This document shows positions 40,461 to 50,229 of a stretch of DNA of 64,000 nt, piece after piece (position 1 is the stretch's first letter; each line of letters begins with the position of its first letter). A program made the position numbers and the translations under genes. The notes under the pieces were generated by a model. It saw only the letters and a list, made by a program, of their open reading frames with translations. It did not search any database and was not told the origin of the DNA. The stretch comes from Azolla caroliniana (lineage: Eukaryota; Polypodiophyta), in assembly GCA_043228905.1 (NCBI GenBank), contig JBHGNT010000002.1, forward strand, positions 16,120,001-16,184,000. The letters are read 5' to 3'.

Positions 40461-41211
40461 TGTCAGAAAATACGTGGAATAATCTTCGGCCACAATCGAA
40501 GCGTAGATCACTTGATGACAATCGAACACAGAAGAAATGAGAATGGAGGTAAGTACACGAACAAAAAAGAGAATACACAGGATGTTAACGTGGAAAATCC
40601 CCGAGAGGGAAAAACCTTGGGAGTCCACGGACTCCAAACTATCACTATGCCAATGATTACAACAGGGAGCACAGAGGCAACGACCTCCTGCCCACGATCT
40701 TCACCTGGCGGCAGTTACAACAGAGACATGCTTTGTATCGCTCTCTCTCTCTCTCTGTACAGTCGTTACACCAAATTACACTATACGAAGATAATGACAG
40801 CAACAGTATAAACACTGTTTGCCCTAGGTCACATTTTTACTAATATGACATTAGGACTATTTACAGATATAGCCCCAATGGGCTCTCAAAAACATATCTA
40901 CATATATGTCCCTTCATCCGGTGAGAGGTTCTCACCGGGCCTGCAACATCCGGTTCTCACCGGGTCTTCCTTGCGGGGTACTCGTCATCCGGTTCTCACC
41001 GGGTCTTCCTTGCCAGGTACTCGTCATCTAGTTCTCACCAGGTCTTCCTTGTGGGGTACTTGTCATCCAATTCTCACCGGTTCTTCCTTGCGGGGTACTC
41101 GTCATCCAGTTCTCACCGGGTCTTCCTTGCCAGGTACTCGTCATCCGGTTCTCACCGGGTATTCTGATGCCGGGCCTTCGTATCCCATCCGGAGGGACTG
41201 AGATCCTAACA
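40461..41211 (-). repeat. Solo LTR in Cop-9 integrase, TSD GGTCT
   Basis: 751 bp between perfect GGTCT repeats (40456-40460 and 41212-41216). On the minus strand it begins TGTTAGGATCTCAGTCCCTC and ends in CTGACA, the Cop-6/Cop-11 LTR type. Integrase sequence (RKLW, then LKTKDQVLYVF) is continuous once it is removed. It contains a 39-bp minisatellite (40947-41165). Confidence 0.92.
40947..41165 (-). repeat. 39-bp minisatellite inside the solo LTR
   Basis: Five full copies plus a partial copy of a 39-bp unit beginning CATCCGGTTCTCACCGGGTC and ending GGTACTCGT. Copies alternate between GCGGGG and GCCAGG variants, suggesting duplication of pairs. Related units occur in the Cop-11 left LTR and in the Cop-2 LTR U3. 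Confidence 0.92.
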
Positions 41212-41216
41212 GGTCT

Positions 41217-42100
41217 CACTGTTGAAGACGAAGGATCAGGTGCTATACGTCTTTAAGGAACTCCACGGGAGAGTGGAAAGAGAAACCAGCCGGAAGTTGA
41301 AGGCGGTTCAAACAAATAATGGAGGAGGATATCGAGGACAGTTCGAGGAGTACTGTCGGTTGAAGGGAATCCGGCTCGAATTTATCGTGCCGAAGACGCT
41401 GGAACTAAACGGGCTGGCCGAAAGGATGAACTGGACCATAATGGAGAGAGTCCGGAGCATGCTCACACATGCCAAGTTACCCAAGACGTTTTGGGCTGAG
41501 GCGCTGACGATGACGATCTACGTGATAATCAGATCACCCTCAATACCCTTGGGAGCAGACTCATCTAAGAAAGTATGGACCAGCAAAGATGTATCTTATC
41601 GGCATCTGAAGGTGTTCAAGTGTCTCGCATACGTGCATGTGGTGAAGGACAAGAGAGCAAAGCTAGATCTGAAGTCCCTGCCATGCATATTCCTTGGATA
41701 CGATGATGATGAGTTCAGTTATCGGGTGTGGGATCTGGTTGACAAGAAGGTGTTCCAGAGTCGGGACATAATCTTCATGGAAGACAAGACCATTGCTGAC
41801 TAGGAGTTGGAGAAGAAGAAGATGAACTCCGGATCATCCAATGAAGACCGGCTTGAGGACATAAGGATATACCCGGTTGAAAACTGGATGTTAGCTGGTA
41901 ATCGGATGACACTCGATGAACCGGCCGGATACGAACAAGAAACCGAACCGACCGAAGAAGAAGACACAGGAACCGGACAAGATCCCGAATCAGATTCGGA
42001 TTTGGAACAAACGGAGGAACCGGCAGTCAGAAACCAAGGATGAAGATATCCTCTCAGAGAGAGAAGAGCCCCCTAGAGATTTCCTGATGCAGAGCACGTG
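41217..42100 (+). pseudogene. Cop-9 integrase core, C-terminus and linker
   Basis: VQTNNGGGYRGQFEEYCRLK (second catalytic Asp changed to Asn, where Cop-2 reads RADNGGEY), NGLAERMNWTIMERV with the Glu present, YRHLKVFKCLAYVHV, and PCIFLGYDDDEFSYRVW. A TAG stop at 41801-41803 replaces the Trp codon of Cop-2 (ADWE). An acidic Glu/Thr-rich linker continues to a TGA near 42041. Confidence 0.85.
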
Positions 42101-43588
42101 TTGCTAACTGATGAGGGGGAGCCGGAAAGCTTCGAAGAAGCAAAGAGAGACACCCACAACCGCAAGTGGTTGAGTGCCATGTAGGATGAGATGGATTCCC
42201 TGCATGAGAACCACACAAGTGGGAGATGCCGGAAATCCACCAAGGTATAGGGCCCAAATCGTGATGAAGGGATTCCAACAAAAGAAAGGAGTGGATTTCG
42301 ATGAGATCTTTGCCCCAGTAGTAAAGATGACATCCATCCAGACGGTATTGGGCATAGCGGCAAGCATGGACCTCGAGGTAGAGCAACTGGATGTCAAGAA
42401 GGTATTCCGCCATGGTGACCTCGAAGAAGAGATCTTCATGCATCAACCGGAAGTATTTGAGAGGAAAGGGAAGGAGCACCTGGTGTGCTGGCTATAGAAG
42501 AGCCTATACGGACTGAAACAAACCCCCCGGCAATGGTACCGGAAGTTCGACTCCTTCATGACCGACCAAGGGTACCACAAGACGCAAGCCGATCACTGCG
42601 TGTTTGTGAAGAAATTTGACGGAGGAGATTTCCTGATACTCCTCCTATATGTGGATGATTTGCTAATCGTCAGACGAGACCAAGTCAAGATACGGATGTT
42701 GAAGATGGCTCTAAACTGGACCTTCTCAATGAAAGACTTGGGTCTGGCAAGACAAATATTGGGAATGCACATCATCCGGGACTAGTCGAAGAAGCAGTTG
42801 TGGTTGTCACAGGAGAAGTACGTGACAAAGGTGCTTCAACAGTTCAACATGTCAGAGGCGAAACCGGTCGGATCGACACTTCCGGCAAACTGCAAGCTAT
42901 TTGGAAAACAAAGCCCGAGGACAAAGGCGGAGAAGATGGATATAATGAAGATACCATATGCCTCTACCGTTGGGAGCTTGATGTACGCAATGGTATGTAC
43001 CTTGCCGGATATCGGATATGTAGTCGTAGTGGTGAGCCAGTTCATGAGCAATCCCGGCAAAGAGCATTGGAATGCGGTCAAGTGGATACTCCGATATCTA
43101 AAAGGAACTTCGAGTATGTGCCTCCGGTTCGGCTCCGGTAATCCCCAACTTGATGGATTCACGGATTTGGATATGTCAGCTGATGCGGATACTAGGTAGT
43201 CTACATCCGGATATGTCATGACTTATGCAGGGGGAGCTGTATCATGGCAGTCGAGGCTGCCGAAGACGGTTGCGTTGTCAACCACGGAGGCGGAGTACAT
43301 GGCAGCTGTAGAAGCCGGCAAGGAGATAATCTGGATGAAGAACTTCATCGGAGAGCTAGGGATCCAACAAGAAGAATACCGACTCTACTGCGATAGTCAA
43401 AGTGCCATCCACCTTGCAAAGAACGCGCCCTACCATTCCCGGACGAAACATATCCAGCGGAGGTACCACTGTATCCGGGAGAGAGTAGAAGATCAAGAGT
43501 TCATGGTGACGAAGATCCACACGGAGGAGAACGGGTCGGATATGCTGACCAAGGTGTTGACGACTGACAAGCTGGACGCATGCTGAAA
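42101..43588 (+). pseudogene. Cop-9 reverse transcriptase and RNase H
   Basis: A TAG at 42182-42184 replaces a CAG codon, and about 75 bp of RT is missing near 42218 (TYELVELPKGK... in Cop-2). RT: DFDEIFAPVVKMTSIQTVLG, QLDVKKVFRHGDLEEEIF, a TAG near 42495, then KSLYGLKQTPRQWYRKFDSF and LLLYVDDLLIV (about 42640-42672). RNase H: TDLDMSADADTR with a TAG at 43196-43198, SWQSRLPKTVALSTTEAEYM, CDSQSAIHLAKN, ending DKLDAC with TGA. Most stops correspond to C-to-T or G-to-A changes relative to Cop-2. Confidence 0.85.
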
Positions 43589-43635
43589 TTGGATCGGGCT
43601 AACAAGACATCCCATGCCGGAGTGAAGGGGGAGAT

Positions 43636-44194
43636 TGTTGGGAAATCGGTCCCTCTGGATGGGATCTGGCTGTGAATGAAGAGATCCGGAAACAGGATCG
43701 GATGGACCTAGTGAGAACCGAAAGAGAAGATAGATTTGTAAATATGTCTTGAGTAAGCCTAGTGAGGCTACATTTGTAAATAGCCCTAAGTTCATATAAG
43801 TATAAATATGACTTGGGGCAATCACTTTAGGTAAAAAAAGAAGAAGAGAGAGTTGTATGTGGTAGTTGTTCATATCGTTGTAACTGTTGTGTAGAGAGAG
43901 AGAGCGATAGAAAGGGAGAGAGCGTGAGATACAGAGAGATACTCTGTTGTAACTGCTGGTTGGTGAAGATACAGAGCTCGAGGTCGTTGCCTCCGAGGCT
44001 CAGATTGTACCTTTCTCCTATAGTGATAGTTGGAGTCCGTGGGATCCCGTGGTTTTTCCCTATTTGGGTTTTCCACGTAAACATCGTGTATATTTCCTTT
44101 GTGTACTCTCCACTTCCCATTTCTATGTTTGATTCTCATTGAAGTGATTCATTACTCGATTGTGGCCAAGCTATATTCTGCGTTATTCTCAACA
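43636..44194 (+). repeat. Cop-9 3' LTR
   Basis: 559 bp, starts TGTTGGGAAATCGG and ends TATTCTCAACA, followed by ACGAC. It retains the TG start that is mutated in the 5' copy. Confidence 0.9.
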
Positions 44195-44895
44195 ACGACC
44201 ACTCTCATCACTTATGCCCCAACGCCTTCTCTCACATCGCAATGCATGTGAGCTAAGTCGCATGGAAACAATGGTTTGAATGGCAGATAACGGTATGGGC
44301 TCTAACATGTATCGATGTGTACGGTTTCCCCGTTCCGCAAAGAATATGGTTTTGTAGTTAGGTGCAACATGTGTAGTATAATGTGTAAAGCGTGAGCCTC
44401 CACATTTGTCCCATGTCATGATACATTGGCGTTGCAAAAAGGCCTCATTTACAGAGGAATCTAGTGATGCATCATGAAGCAAGTGTCTCGCATCCCATCT
44501 ACCAAACCATTTTTCTATATCTTGCATCCAACCGGAACACAAAATTTTGCTTTTATGCGTCTTTTGGATCTTTTGCTTGCTTCCCATGCAATTCTAGGAA
44601 GTCGATGTGAGGGACTTTGTTGTACCTTAAGCATGTATTCAACAACCCTTTCCATGGCCATTATCTCAATGGGATGCCACCGCCCCATACTTCCACCCCA
44701 TAGAGAAGAACCGGTGTCACCAAAGTGTCGAAAAGATATTTCTTGAGGACCCAACACTTAATATCTCCAAGATTGCGTGTGTTCTCAAATGCATAATATA
44801 ATCGCTTACCCGCCTCTAAGCGGCATGTAGCACATTCATTCCATCTATGATTTGAAGGAACTTCAAGGCCAAGATATTTGAAGCTTTCCACACAT
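44195..44895 (-). pseudogene. LINE ORF2 reverse transcriptase C-terminal region (right piece)
   Basis: On the minus strand, ESFKYLGLEVPSNHRWNECA, KRLYYAFENTRNLGDIKCW and KKYLFDTLVTPVLLYGVEVW are the thumb and post-RT motifs of plant LINE ORF2 proteins. In other frames PIEIMAMERVVEYMLKVQQS, QRQCIMTWDKCGGSRFTHY and RGNRTHRYMLEPI continue toward the C-terminus, which is completed at 38060-38318. At least two frameshifts. Bounded on the right by the Cop-10 LTR. The endonuclease and RT palm are missing. Confidence 0.8.
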
Positions 44896-45321
44896 TAAGC
44901 CAGAGCCGGATCAGTATCCGGAACGGGGAGCCGGATCGGTGTCCGGATGGTATCCAGAACTAGGAGCAGGATCAAAGAACTGGATCGGATTGAAACCGGT
45001 AGGTTGTTAGAGGCCTACGGATCTAGCCTAGTACGTAGGCATAGTTTTAGGAGTCAGCGTCAGTCGCTCATATGAGAATTGAAGTACCTTTCAATACTTC
45101 TGTCAGGACTTAGTCCTTTATGGACTTGTATAAAAGTGCTCTTTGAGCACATTCTATGTACAAAGAGTATTATTGCTTTTTAATTGAGTTTATGTTCTGC
45201 TCTCTCTCTATCTCTCTTGTCTATGCTAAGTACTCTCAAGCTTCCATTGAACCTATGTTAATTCTCTGTCGCTACCCGGCTAAACCGGTTTCGTCAAAGC
45301 TTCCGTACATTAACTTTTACA
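44896..45321 (+). repeat. Cop-10 5' LTR (5' truncated)
   Basis: The right end TTAACTTTTACA is directly before the primer site. It has GGATC/CCGGATC-rich U3 sequence as in the Cop-4 LTR and TATAAAAGTGC near 45129 as a TATA box. The TG start is not visible; the left limit is set by the end of LINE sequence. Confidence 0.7.
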
Positions 45322-45414
45322 TGGTATCAGAGCGCGAGGGTTGAGAACTCTGCAGTCGATAGGCGCTTCCGAAGAAAAACCCTAACACCCGGTGAAGAAA
45401 AGAAGAGGATCCAG

Positions 45415-46160
45415 ATGGACAGAGGTATGGCAAGTTCGCTTCCCACAGAAAAGCTTGACCGAAGCAACTATGCATCCTGGTCGTATAAAATGCACCAGTA
45501 CCTGTTGGGGAATGGATATTGGAGCTATGTGGAAGGAACTAACGAGGTAGCACCAGAGTTGGCACACAAGGACTTCCTGGCATGGGAACAATGAGCGAGT
45601 AGAGTGCTTTACTGCCTCATGTCCTGTTTCCATGATCACATGCTCGATTACATCAAGGATGCAAAAATGCCTGAGGCTTGGGAAAATCTTTGGAAGATTT
45701 TCGCCTCAAGTACCAACAACATCCGACAGAGAGATATGTCGGTTACGAAATACAGCACCAAAATAAAGGAGAGATATGTCGGTCTAGCACAACGGTACGG
45801 GCCCAGACAACGGTACGGGCCCGGACGGCAATTTGCACCCGAGAGAAGCCACCGTCCTTCTTCAACTTACAATCAGTGTTGATGGTCGAAGAAAACCACG
45901 CGAGTGGGTCGAGGAAAGGGCGACACGGAATGCTGGTATTGTGGCAAGAAAAACCACAGAGAAAACGAGTGCTGGAAGAAGCGCACCGATTAAGACAAAT
46001 CCAGATCCGCCAATGCCTGATAGGGAAACCGGGAAAGATCTCACTACGTAGAAGGATCGGAGGGATCTGGAACCGAGAAAACTGGAAAAGGGCCAACCTT
46101 CGTGATGAAGCACAAAGCAAACTCGATGAAGAAGACAACTTCCGGATCAGAGGAAGTGTG
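45415..46160 (+). pseudogene. Cop-10 gag
   Basis: MDRGMASSLPTEKLDRSNYA at 45415, GYWSYVEGTNEVAPELAHKD, then TGA at 45592-45594 where Cop-4 has GGA (WEQGAS). Later AWENLWKIFASS, a deletion before QRDMSVTKYSTKIKE, a local repeat of ACGGTACGGGCCC (45794-45825), and a zinc knuckle region with CWYCGKKNHRENECW-like sequence near 45932-45975 in a shifted frame. Inactive. Confidence 0.8.
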
Positions 46161-47852
46161 GTACGTTGATTCCGGAGCATCTAATCACATGACGAGCCAT
46201 GAAGACTGGTTCTCGTTTTTAGAGAAACCGGAACAACCGGGAATTGTCGAAACCGGAGACGACACCCCTCACCCGATTGTGCATGTCAGAGAAGTCCCTT
46301 TAAGCCATGTTGGCCAAAAGGGAAAGCTGATGAACGTACTAGACGTTCCGACAATCACAAAGAACCTAGTGTCGGTCGGACAAATCGTCGGCCAGGGAAT
46401 GCAGGTGCGGTTTACGCACCTTGGGTGCTTCATCGAAGAAGAAGGCCGGATAATCGTGCAAGGGCGCCGAGACAGGAGGATGTTCATCCTCGACACCAAC
46501 GACGTAGGCTTCGCTATGTTCAGAAAAGGACAAAAGATCGAATCGGACATCGATCTCGGGCACAAGCGGATCGGTCACGTCAATTACTGGAGGCTTCAAG
46601 ACCTGCAATCGAAACAAGTTGTTTTCGGTTTGCTGACATTTAGTGGCCGGAAGGCCCAAATATGTGAAGCCTGCCAACTCGGGAAGCAACATCGGCTTCC
46701 ATTCCCCACCGAACGAAACTGGAGCCATAACAAGCTCGACTTAATCCATTCGGATGTATGGGGCCCGACACAGAACGTTAGTCTTGGCGGGAGTTGGTAC
46801 TTCGTCTCCTTCATCGACGACTACAACTGACACACTTGGATCTATCTCATCGAGAGGAAAAGCTTCGAATGTTTCTAGAACCTTCAAATCTTAGTTGAAC
46901 GGGAAACAGAGAGAAAGATTAAGTGCCTGCGGTCGGATGGCAGAAAAGAATATTTTTCCCGCCAATTCAACAGTTATCTGCAGCAGAAAGGAATTAAGAG
47001 AGAATTCAGTTGCCAATACACACCTGAACAAAACGGTGTGGCTGAAAGGAAGAACCGGTCGATTGTTGACGTGGCAAGGGCAATGCTATGGGAGAAGAGC
47101 ATGCCCAAGTTTTACTGGGTTGAGGTGGTTCGGACGACCGTCTACATCCAAAACTGGATCGGAGACAAGGTGTAAGCACATGAGCTATATTTTGGGCGGA
47201 AGCCGAATTTGAGACACCTTCGGATATTCGGTAGCATAGTATATGTGCATGTAACGAATGAGAAGCGGAGGAAGTTGGATCTGAAGTCGGAGGAGTGCAT
47301 ACTCGTTGGCTACTCGCATGAACAGAAGGGGTATAAGTGTTATAACCCCTAGACTAAACATGTTTGAGTAAGTCGAGATGCCGAGTTTGATGAGTCAGCA
47401 TCATGGTACTCTCTACCGACTCCAACTCCTGACGAAGACCTGATTCTAGAGGATGAGGCTAGTGAACTTGGAGAGGTTCAAGTAGAAGATGAAGAAGGAT
47501 TCGGTACTCTAGATGAGAGTCCAATCTCATTCCGGCTAAGTCGGCCGAATGAGCGGCTGAGTCGGAATGACCAGTCGGATGAAGAACCGGCGAGTAGTGG
47601 AGACTCTGTCGCGCTCTCCCCGCGCAAGGAACCGAGGAGACGGTTCACGTGCAAAGAGAAGGGGAAGAAGAAGATGTCGGGATACGACATCGACAGTGAA
47701 GGGTCAGATCGGAGAGAATTTGACTCCGGAAAGGATGAAGGCGGAACTTCAGAAACGAAGTCCGAACCGGCCAAGAAGGGCCTCAAACCGGCTGTCGAGA
47801 AATTGTGCCGGTCAATCCGCCAAAAGATCCCCGTAAAACGGTACGGATACAA
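46102..47852 (+). pseudogene. Cop-10 protease, integrase and linker
   Basis: EVWYVDSGASNHMTSHEDWF (46160-46220) keeps the protease DSG. GHKRIGHVNYWRLQDLQ, CEACQLGKQHRLPFPTERNW, LIHSDVWGPTQNVSLGG and FIDDYN follow in one frame from 46102 to 46830, where TGA ends it (N*HTW). The integrase continues in shifted frames: KCLRSDGRKEYFS, EQNGVAERKNRSIVDVA, then KLDLKSEECILVGYSHEQKG and an acidic linker to RKIPVKRYGYN, where the hAT-like element interrupts. The 46102-46830 frame is among the better preserved copia pieces here. Confidence 0.85.
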
Positions 47853-48686
47853 CATGGTTGTTTACGTACTCGTATTTAACGTTTAAATACGTATAGTAAT
47901 CATTTGTATAGTACGTACTATACCTCAATGTTGTTCAGTCAAATATCATGTACATTTGTCCAATACGGTATTTAACGTATTTATAAAAAAACAAGGATAA
48001 TACATATTTATTAAGAAAATGTAAGTAAAACCCCAACAAAAAGAAAAAGAAAAAAAAGATTTTAGTGAAAAAAAGTCAAAGGAAGGAAGGAAGAAAGAAG
48101 AATAGAAGAGACGACGATGAAGAAGATGAAGAAGAAGAAGAGAGAAAAGAAGAAATAAACCTGTCCTAGCTTTGAGTGTTATAATCACAGAAGATAGAAG
48201 AAGAAGAAGAAGAAGAAGAAGAAGAAGAAGAAGAAGAAAAGATAAACCTATCATGAGTGCGATAATCGTAGACGGTTCCTCAATCTATGAAGGGATAATT
48301 GTAAATAATTACAATTTGAAGTAGAATATCGTGATACACACTTACACTGATTTATAAAATAAGGGAATGCCGACATCCATATCACTACAAGTATTTTAGG
48401 ATGTGAAATGTTCAAATGTCTTATATGCATTTATGATGTAGAACTATATTATACATCACAAAATTGTGTAAACATAGATGTTTTTTACAATATTATAGAT
48501 ATTTTTTAGAAAGGTAAATCATTTTCAAATTCTAGAAGTATTTAACGTACTATACTTAAAATACGTATTTTATAGGTATTTAACATATTAAGAAAACATA
48601 TTTAACGTATTTTTAAATTGGGAGGTACTATACGGGTAGTAATATGTTATATACGTACGGTATTCGTACCGTACCTAACAACCTTG
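47853..48686. mobile_element. Non-autonomous hAT-like DNA transposon, 8-bp TSD
   Basis: 834 bp between 8-bp direct repeats GGATACAA (47845-47852 and 48687-48694). The ends are inverted: CATGGTTGTTTACGTACT on the left, and CAAGGTTGTTAGGTACGG when the right end is read inward. An 8-bp TSD with a CA-GG-type end is the hAT pattern. Subterminal regions are rich in repeated TTTAACGTA/TATTTAACG words. The interior has an AGA/GAA microsatellite (about 48190-48240). There is no transposase. The copia frame (RYGYN-EYMAHQ) is restored when it is removed. Confidence 0.82.
48190..48240 (+). repeat. GAA microsatellite
   Basis: About 14 tandem AGA/GAA units inside the hAT-like element. Confidence 0.9.
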
Positions 48687-48865
48687 GGATACAATGAATA
48701 CATGGCGCATCAGTATGTGTACATGACCAAGGTGGCAGAAGTGCGTGAGCCGGAGAGCTACGCAGAAGCAGTGAAAGCCGCAAATTGGCGTGCTGCTATG
48801 GAGGAAGAAATGCGGGCACTCGATGCCAACGACACATGGGACCTAGTTGACCCTCCCCATCATTG
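48687..48865 (+). pseudogene. Cop-10 linker to RT fragment
   Basis: YNEYMAHQYVYMTKVAEVRE, SYAEAVKAANWRAAMEEEMR and DTWDLVDPPHH: the start of copia RT between two inserted elements. The frame then runs into the inverted-repeat element (stop near 48874). Confidence 0.85.
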
Positions 48866-49173
48866 TAAAGGGTGAAAGCATGTGAATGGAAACACTATTA
48901 TAGCTAGCATGTAGCTAAAATGACCACAACTAAGTAGTTTTTTTCATAGCTAATTTTTAGTGGGAAAATCTTAAAGATACATATCATTTATTATGGGGAT
49001 GGAAATATTACCATTTATGGTTCACATTTTAGTTGTTCTTTATTTGAGATCACATTCTAATAATCCCTAAAATTGCCAGAGTATGCAAATTACATGCAAC
49101 TGTTTGCATGGGTAATTAGTTATGTCAAGGACATAGTTAATTGTTCTCATTCCCATGCGTTCACCCTTTACAA
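48863..49173. mobile_element. 0.3-kb terminal-inverted-repeat element (MITE-like)
   Basis: The left end TCATTGTAAAGGGTGAAAGC and the right end read inward TCATTGTAAAGGGTGAACGC are inverted repeats of about 28 bp (continuing CATG-GAATG). The interior is AT-rich without coding potential. It interrupts Cop-10 RT between PPHH and CKWVYKVKY. A TTGTAA motif lies on both sides, but the exact TSD is ambiguous because the ends are themselves complementary to the flank. Confidence 0.75.
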
Positions 49174-49468
49174 TGAGTTGTAAGTGGGTATATAAGGTGA
49201 AGTACAATGCCGACAGTTCGGTCAACTGGTACAAGGCCCGGTTAGTGGTGAAGGGATACGCACATACCCACGGAATCAACGACGACGAGACCTTCGCTCC
49301 GGTAACAAAGATGACAATGGTTTGTGTGGTGTTGGCGGTTGTTGCAGCTAGGGGATGACATATTCACCACATGGATGTGAAGAATGTGTTTCTTCAAGGT
49401 GACCTTGAAGAACAAGTCTACATGATCCAACCCTTCGGTTTTCAATCGGAGTTGAACAGGTCGACGGT
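49174..49468 (+). pseudogene. Cop-10 reverse transcriptase fragment
   Basis: CKWVYKVKYNADSSVNWYKA, HGINDDETFAPVTKMTMVC, a TGA near 49357-49359, then [20 protein letters not shown] and FGFQSELNRSTV, ending at the Gyp-2 LTR. It lacks the YVDD part. Confidence 0.85.
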
Positions 49469-49970
49469 TGTTACCCGGACAAAGGGGCGGACAGACATAG
49501 TGGGGAAGCGTTGGAGTCGGAGGTTTGGAGTCGAAGTCGAAGTCGGATCGAGGAAGAGGATTTATGGGTCATCATTTTGGCTAAATAATAGTTAATACTG
49601 AAAATTATAGTTAGTTACAAAGTTTTGTAGTTCTTGCCGATAGGGCAATATGTATTTCTTGATGAGGAAGTCATTCAGGTTGCCTATAAAATGGAACCGA
49701 AGGCATTGTAAAATCTATCGGTTTACTTTTAGTAATATAAGTTTAGTTGTAGGAAATCTCGGTGCGCAACTGTTTATTTTCTGTTTATCTATTTCCACCT
49801 TGCTACAACTGTATTACGTAAGTAACGATCTCGATGTCTGTGTAACATCGATAAGATTACGGTAACTCAGTATCTATTCGCACAACCACAATTCTTTGAT
49901 AGAACGTTCAGTACGAAACGTTCGACTTTGCTCTGTGTCGGCGATAGAGTCGGTTGTCGGCTGAACAACA
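49469..49970 (+). repeat. Gyp-2 5' LTR (limits approximate)
   Basis: The left end is where copia RT stops and TGTTACCCGG begins. The right end is placed at CTGAACAACA because of TGTT/AACA symmetry. A CTATAAAATGG motif near 49683 is a good TATA candidate. No second LTR is in the window to confirm the ends. Confidence 0.5.
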
Positions 49971-50229
49971 CCGTATAATTTTGGCACACTCGGTTACATC
50001 TGCAATTAGCAGAGAACAAGTCGAATGGTATCGTCGTCTGGTTCGAATACACCAGTTGATCGTAAACGTCCTTGTACACGTTCGGTTACAAATTGTGTCG
50101 AAGAGGATTCTGCTGCGGTGGTACAACAAGAAACAAGTCGGAGGTGGTCTTCAGTTCTCGACTTAACTGATAGTTAGTCAGACGGAGATCAGTCTAAAGA
50201 GGTATCATTTTACGATATCTGGAGTGAAG

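Larger units (their letters stand above)
38319..44194 (+). mobile_element. Cop-9: plus-strand Ty1/copia inserted in a LINE relic
   Basis: The 5' LTR is 38319-38861 (first bases TATTGGG, where TGTTGGG is expected) and the 3' LTR is 43636-44194. The primer site ACTGGTATCAGAG follows the 5' LTR at about 38863-38875 and a polypurine tract AAGGGGGAG lies at 43625-43633. Flanks are GCGAC (38314-38318) and ACGAC (44195-44199), a 5-bp TSD with one change. Same family as Cop-11. gag-pol has many stops and is interrupted by a solo LTR (40461-41211). Confidence 0.9.
44896..49468 (+). mobile_element. Cop-10: plus-strand Ty1/copia, Cop-4 family, with three insertions
   Basis: The 5' LTR is 44896-45321 (its first bases seem lost) and the primer site TGGTATCAGAGC is at 45322-45333. 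gag starts at 45415. PR and IN run to 47852; a hAT-like element occupies 47853-48686, a 0.3-kb inverted-repeat element about 48866-49170, then RT to 49468, where Gyp-2 begins. The rest of RT, RNase H and the 3' LTR are not in the window. Sequence is collinear with Cop-4. Confidence 0.85.

Noticed and set aside
40845-41201. Open frame of about 118 aa with a repeated HPVLTGSSLRGTR-type peptide
   Set aside because: It is the translation of a 39-bp (multiple of 3) minisatellite inside a solo LTR on the opposite strand; the repetition keeps the frame open by chance.
48046-48254. Leucine-rich minus-strand frame MIGLSFLLLLLLLLLLLL
   Set aside because: Translation of a GAA/TTC microsatellite in the hAT-like element.
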